NCBI GenBank assembly: GCA_035306725.1
Contig: DATGNN010000346.1
Location: forward strand, 1-6,479
Origin: JAAYEB01 sp035306725
Lineage (GTDB): Bacteria; Fibrobacterota; Chitinivibrionia; Chitinivibrionales; Chitinispirillaceae
Length of the DNA: 6,479 nt
Direction of reading: 5' to 3'
The notes under the pieces are model-generated. The model saw only the letters and a list, made by a program, of their open reading frames with translations. It did no database searches and had not been told where the DNA came from. The position numbers and the translations under genes were made by a program. Positions 4,490 through 6,479 of this stretch are shown one piece after another. Position 1 is the stretch's first letter. The number at the start of each line of letters is the position of its first letter.

Positions 4490-5998
4490 ATGGCTAAAAT
4501 TATTAATGAAGTATCCAGAACATTCTCAGAATATCTTCTTTTACCGCGCCTGACCAAAACGATCCACACTCCGGCTAATGTTAGTTTAAAAACTCCAATT
4601 GCAAAATACTCATCAGACAAAGAACCCAGACTATCACTTAATACCCCATTTGTCTCAGCGAGTATGCAATCGGTTTCGGGATCAGAGATGGCGATTTCCT
4701 TGGCACGAAGAGGTGGGTGTGCATTCATTTTCTGCTCACAGTCTATTGAACAACAGGCAGCAATGGTTTCCAAAGTAAAAACACATAAAGCCGGGTTTGT
4801 TGCATCAGATTCAAACCTTCGCCCGGACAATACACTTCATGATGCAATTGCGCTCAGAAAAAAAACCGGACATTCTACCATGCCAGTTACACATGATGGG
4901 TCAAAAAATGGTCAATTTTTGGGAATACTTACAGATAAAGATTTCTGGGAGTATGAAGATAATCTCGAAGCTCCTGTATTGGAGTTCATGACAAAAAAAG
5001 AAAATGTAGTTTACGGTTCAATCGGCATTTCTCTTCATGAGGCCAATAAATTATTAAGGAAAAATAAAAAAGAGTGTCTTCCCATACTGGATAAAAATGG
5101 CTGTCTTCATTCACTCGTTTTTAAAAAAGACTATTTTGACCATATGAATAATCCAGATGAACTTCTTGATCGAAAAAAAAGGTTATTAACAGGTGCCGGA
5201 GTTAACACTCATGATTATGAAGACCGCGTTCCTGCTCTTATCAATGCAGGTGTTGATGTCTTATGTTTCGATTCATCAGACGGATACTCTGAATTCCAAA
5301 AAAATGCAACTCTATGGACAAGGAAAAAATTTGGTGATCAAATTGTCATTGGTGGTGGAAATGTAGTTGACGGTGATGGATTTCGTTATCTGGTTGAAGA
5401 GGCTGATATAGATTTCGTTAAAGTTGGTATCGGCGGCGGATCAATCTGCATCACACGCGAACAAAAAGGTATTGGACGTGGTCAGGCCTCTGCACTGACT
5501 GCTGTTGTCGCGGAACGAAACAAGTACTTTTCTGAAACCGGAATTTACATACCAGTCTGTTCTGATGGTGGACTTGCCAATGATACACAAATTATCATAG
5601 CGCTGGCCATGGGAGCAGACTTTGTAATGATGGGCAGGTATTTCGCAATGACAATCGAAAGCCCTACACCACGTGTATCGATTGGCGGCAGAATGTATAA
5701 ACCCTATTGGGGAGAAGGTTCTAACAGAGCAAGAAACTGGCAAAGATATAATAATCAAGAAGCAGGAATGAAATTTGAAGAAGGTATTGATGCCTACGTG
5801 CCGATTGTCGGTTCTGTTCGTGAAGTTTTAAGTGTCACTACTACAAAACTGAAATCAACCATGTGCAACATGGGTTCCCTTACTTTAAAAGAGTTCTCGG
5901 ATAATGCAGTCCTTACCCGTATCTCCGAACAATCTTTTGTTGAAGGTGGTACCTCGAATGTACTTTCGATTGATAAAGATATTCCACGTGAAGTATGA
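4490..5998 (+). CDS. guaB: Inosine-5'-monophosphate dehydrogenase, Tritrichomonas-type
   Basis: This enzyme converts IMP to XMP with NAD+, the committed step of guanine nucleotide synthesis, in the cytosol. At 502 residues it is full length. A TIM-barrel start (P53-F-V-S-A-S-M-Q-S-V-S-G) is followed by two CBS repeats inserted at about 105-225 and then the rest of the barrel. D261-S-S-D-G, G288-G-G-N, the catalytic loop G315-G-G-S-I-C320-I-T-R-E-Q-K-G and the flap W417-Q-R419-Y420 are all present, so it should be active. The E-Q-K-G-I-G-R-G-Q loop, the A-E-R-N-K-Y-F-x-E-T-G-I-Y-I-P-V-C-S-D-G-G stretch and the K-S-T-M-C-N segment match what I remember of the Tritrichomonas foetus enzyme (Cys319, Arg418, Tyr419), one residue out of register. 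The start ATG has AAGGAT at 4478-4483. The gene stands 202 bases after the CHAT-like gene and 90 before htrA. Confidence 0.95.
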   Translation: MAKIINEVSRTFSEYLLLPRLTKTIHTPANVSLKTPIAKYSSDKEPRLSLNTPFVSASMQSVSGSEMAISLARRGGCAFIFCSQSIEQQAAMVSKVKTHKAGFVASDSNLRPDNTLHDAIALRKKTGHSTMPVTHDGSKNGQFLGILTDKDFWEYEDNLEAPVLEFMTKKENVVYGSIGISLHEANKLLRKNKKECLPILDKNGCLHSLVFKKDYFDHMNNPDELLDRKKRLLTGAGVNTHDYEDRVPALINAGVDVLCFDSSDGYSEFQKNATLWTRKKFGDQIVIGGGNVVDGDGFRYLVEEADIDFVKVGIGGGSICITREQKGIGRGQASALTAVVAERNKYFSETGIYIPVCSDGGLANDTQIIIALAMGADFVMMGRYFAMTIESPTPRVSIGGRMYKPYWGEGSNRARNWQRYNNQEAGMKFEEGIDAYVPIVGSVREVLSVTTTKLKSTMCNMGSLTLKEFSDNAVLTRISEQSFVEGGTSNVLSIDKDIPREV

Positions 5999-6074
5999 TT
6001 TTACATTACAACAATATTTTATTTAATCGGTCCGTATTTCCAAAGTACTTCATAATCCAGTGGACATTTCAAAT

Positions 6075-6083
6075 AAGGAGGGG
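6075..6083 (+). promoter_or_regulatory. Ribosome binding site fixing a GTG start for the HtrA-like gene
   Basis: AAGGAGGGG is the strongest Shine-Dalgarno in the window and lies 5 bases before GTG 6089. This supports GTG as the start rather than the internal ATG at 6131, which would cut off the basic N-region of the signal peptide. Confidence 0.75.
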
Positions 6084-6088
6084 TACTT

Positions 6089-6479
6089 GTGAAAAAGTCC
6101 GTCATTTCTAAACCACTGATTCCTTTTTCAATGCTTGCGATTGTTATTATTGCCGCATTAGTCGCTTATTCAACCTGTTCATTCGCAGAATCAAAAAATC
6201 CTGAACGCGGGAGTATAAAATTTGGAGCTGAAAAAAAGCCAGCCATCTCAAAAGCGAATCAAATAAGCGAAGTCAGGTCAATTTTTGCTGATATTGCCGA
6301 AGAAGTAGTTCCAACCGTTGTTCAGGTTATTCCAACAAAAATTGATACTGTCATTTTTTCAAACAATCCATTTTATCAGTTTTTTGGCAGTCCTTTTGGA
6401 TTGGAGGACTTTTTCAGAAATTCACCACGCCAAAGGCGTCCTCCAGTCGAAAAACGCGAATACCGTCAACAAGGCCTTG
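6089..6479 (+). CDS. HtrA/Deg-family periplasmic serine protease, N-terminal part
   Basis: This is a partial gene: 130 codons are visible and the frame is open at the right edge. The N-terminus has a basic start (M-K-K), a hydrophobic segment (about 13-27) and a likely signal-peptidase site after S31-F-A33. Residues 65-81 (I-F-A-D-I-A-E-E-V-V-P-T-V-V-Q-V-I) are the typical opening of Deg proteases. The following P94-F-Y-Q-F-F-G and Pro/Arg-rich stretch correspond to the flexible LA-loop insertion ahead of the protease core. The His-Asp-Ser triad and the PDZ domains would lie outside the window, so activity cannot be confirmed. The family degrades or chaperones misfolded envelope proteins. Co-transcription with the IMP dehydrogenase gene across the 90-base gap is possible, since no terminator is visible there. 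DegP, DegQ and DegS cannot be told apart from this fragment. Confidence 0.85.
   Translation, partial: MKKSVISKPLIPFSMLAIVIIAALVAYSTCSFAESKNPERGSIKFGAEKKPAISKANQISEVRSIFADIAEEVVPTVVQVIPTKIDTVIFSNNPFYQFFGSPFGLEDFFRNSPRQRRPPVEKREYRQQGL

Noticed and set aside
5999..6088. Terminator or promoter between guaB and the HtrA-like gene
   Set aside because: I see no hairpin with a T tract and no convincing -35/-10 pair; the only clear signal is the ribosome site at 6075-6083.
3646..6479. A defence island or new multi-gene system built on the CHAT-like gene
   Set aside because: The neighbours are an IMP dehydrogenase and an HtrA protease, with separate gaps of 202 and 90 bases; nothing in the window shows a partner effector or sensor.

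Overview
This 6.5 kb window is AT-rich chromosomal DNA from a bacterium that probably has a Gram-negative-type envelope. The signs are a periplasmic HtrA/Deg protease, an ElyC-like envelope protein, a lamin-tail-domain lipoprotein candidate and a NusG/RfaH-type paralogue. The mix suggests an FCB-group or related phylum (for example Fibrobacterota-like), but this is inference with low confidence. I see no rRNA, tRNA, CRISPR array, transposase or phage gene.

Layout. Five genes lie on the minus strand across the left 3.6 kb. In order of transcription they are an ElyC/SanA/YdcF-family membrane protein (3572-2802), a specialised NusG/RfaH-like antitermination factor (2681-2127), a small exported protein with a coiled coil and a C-terminal His/Cys domain (1872-1498), a small nitroreductase (1144-626) and a lamin-tail-domain exported protein that runs off the left edge (296-1). 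They are separated by gaps of 120 to 353 bases, so they are probably not one tight operon. Three genes lie on the plus strand to the right: a stand-alone protein with a CHAT/caspase-like His...Cys layout (3703-4287), an IMP dehydrogenase of the type known from the protist Tritrichomonas foetus (4490-5998), and the N-terminal third of an HtrA/Deg serine protease (6089 to the right edge). The strand switch is at about 3573-3702, where a 7-bp inverted repeat sits between the divergent genes.

How the genes work together. There is no clear single pathway. IMP dehydrogenase is a housekeeping purine enzyme. HtrA, the ElyC-like protein, the lamin-tail protein and the coiled-coil protein all act at or beyond the inner membrane. 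The RfaH-like factor normally serves a long surface-polysaccharide or secondary-metabolite operon, but none follows it here.

The items most worth a second look are the minimal CHAT/caspase-like protein, the trichomonad-type IMP dehydrogenase, the exported coiled-coil/His-Cys protein, the orphan RfaH-like factor, and a repeat-bearing intergenic stretch at 1296-1445 with hexamer, heptamer and palindromic structure. I did not find a convincing new multi-gene system; the CHAT-like gene is the best single candidate for unexplored biology.
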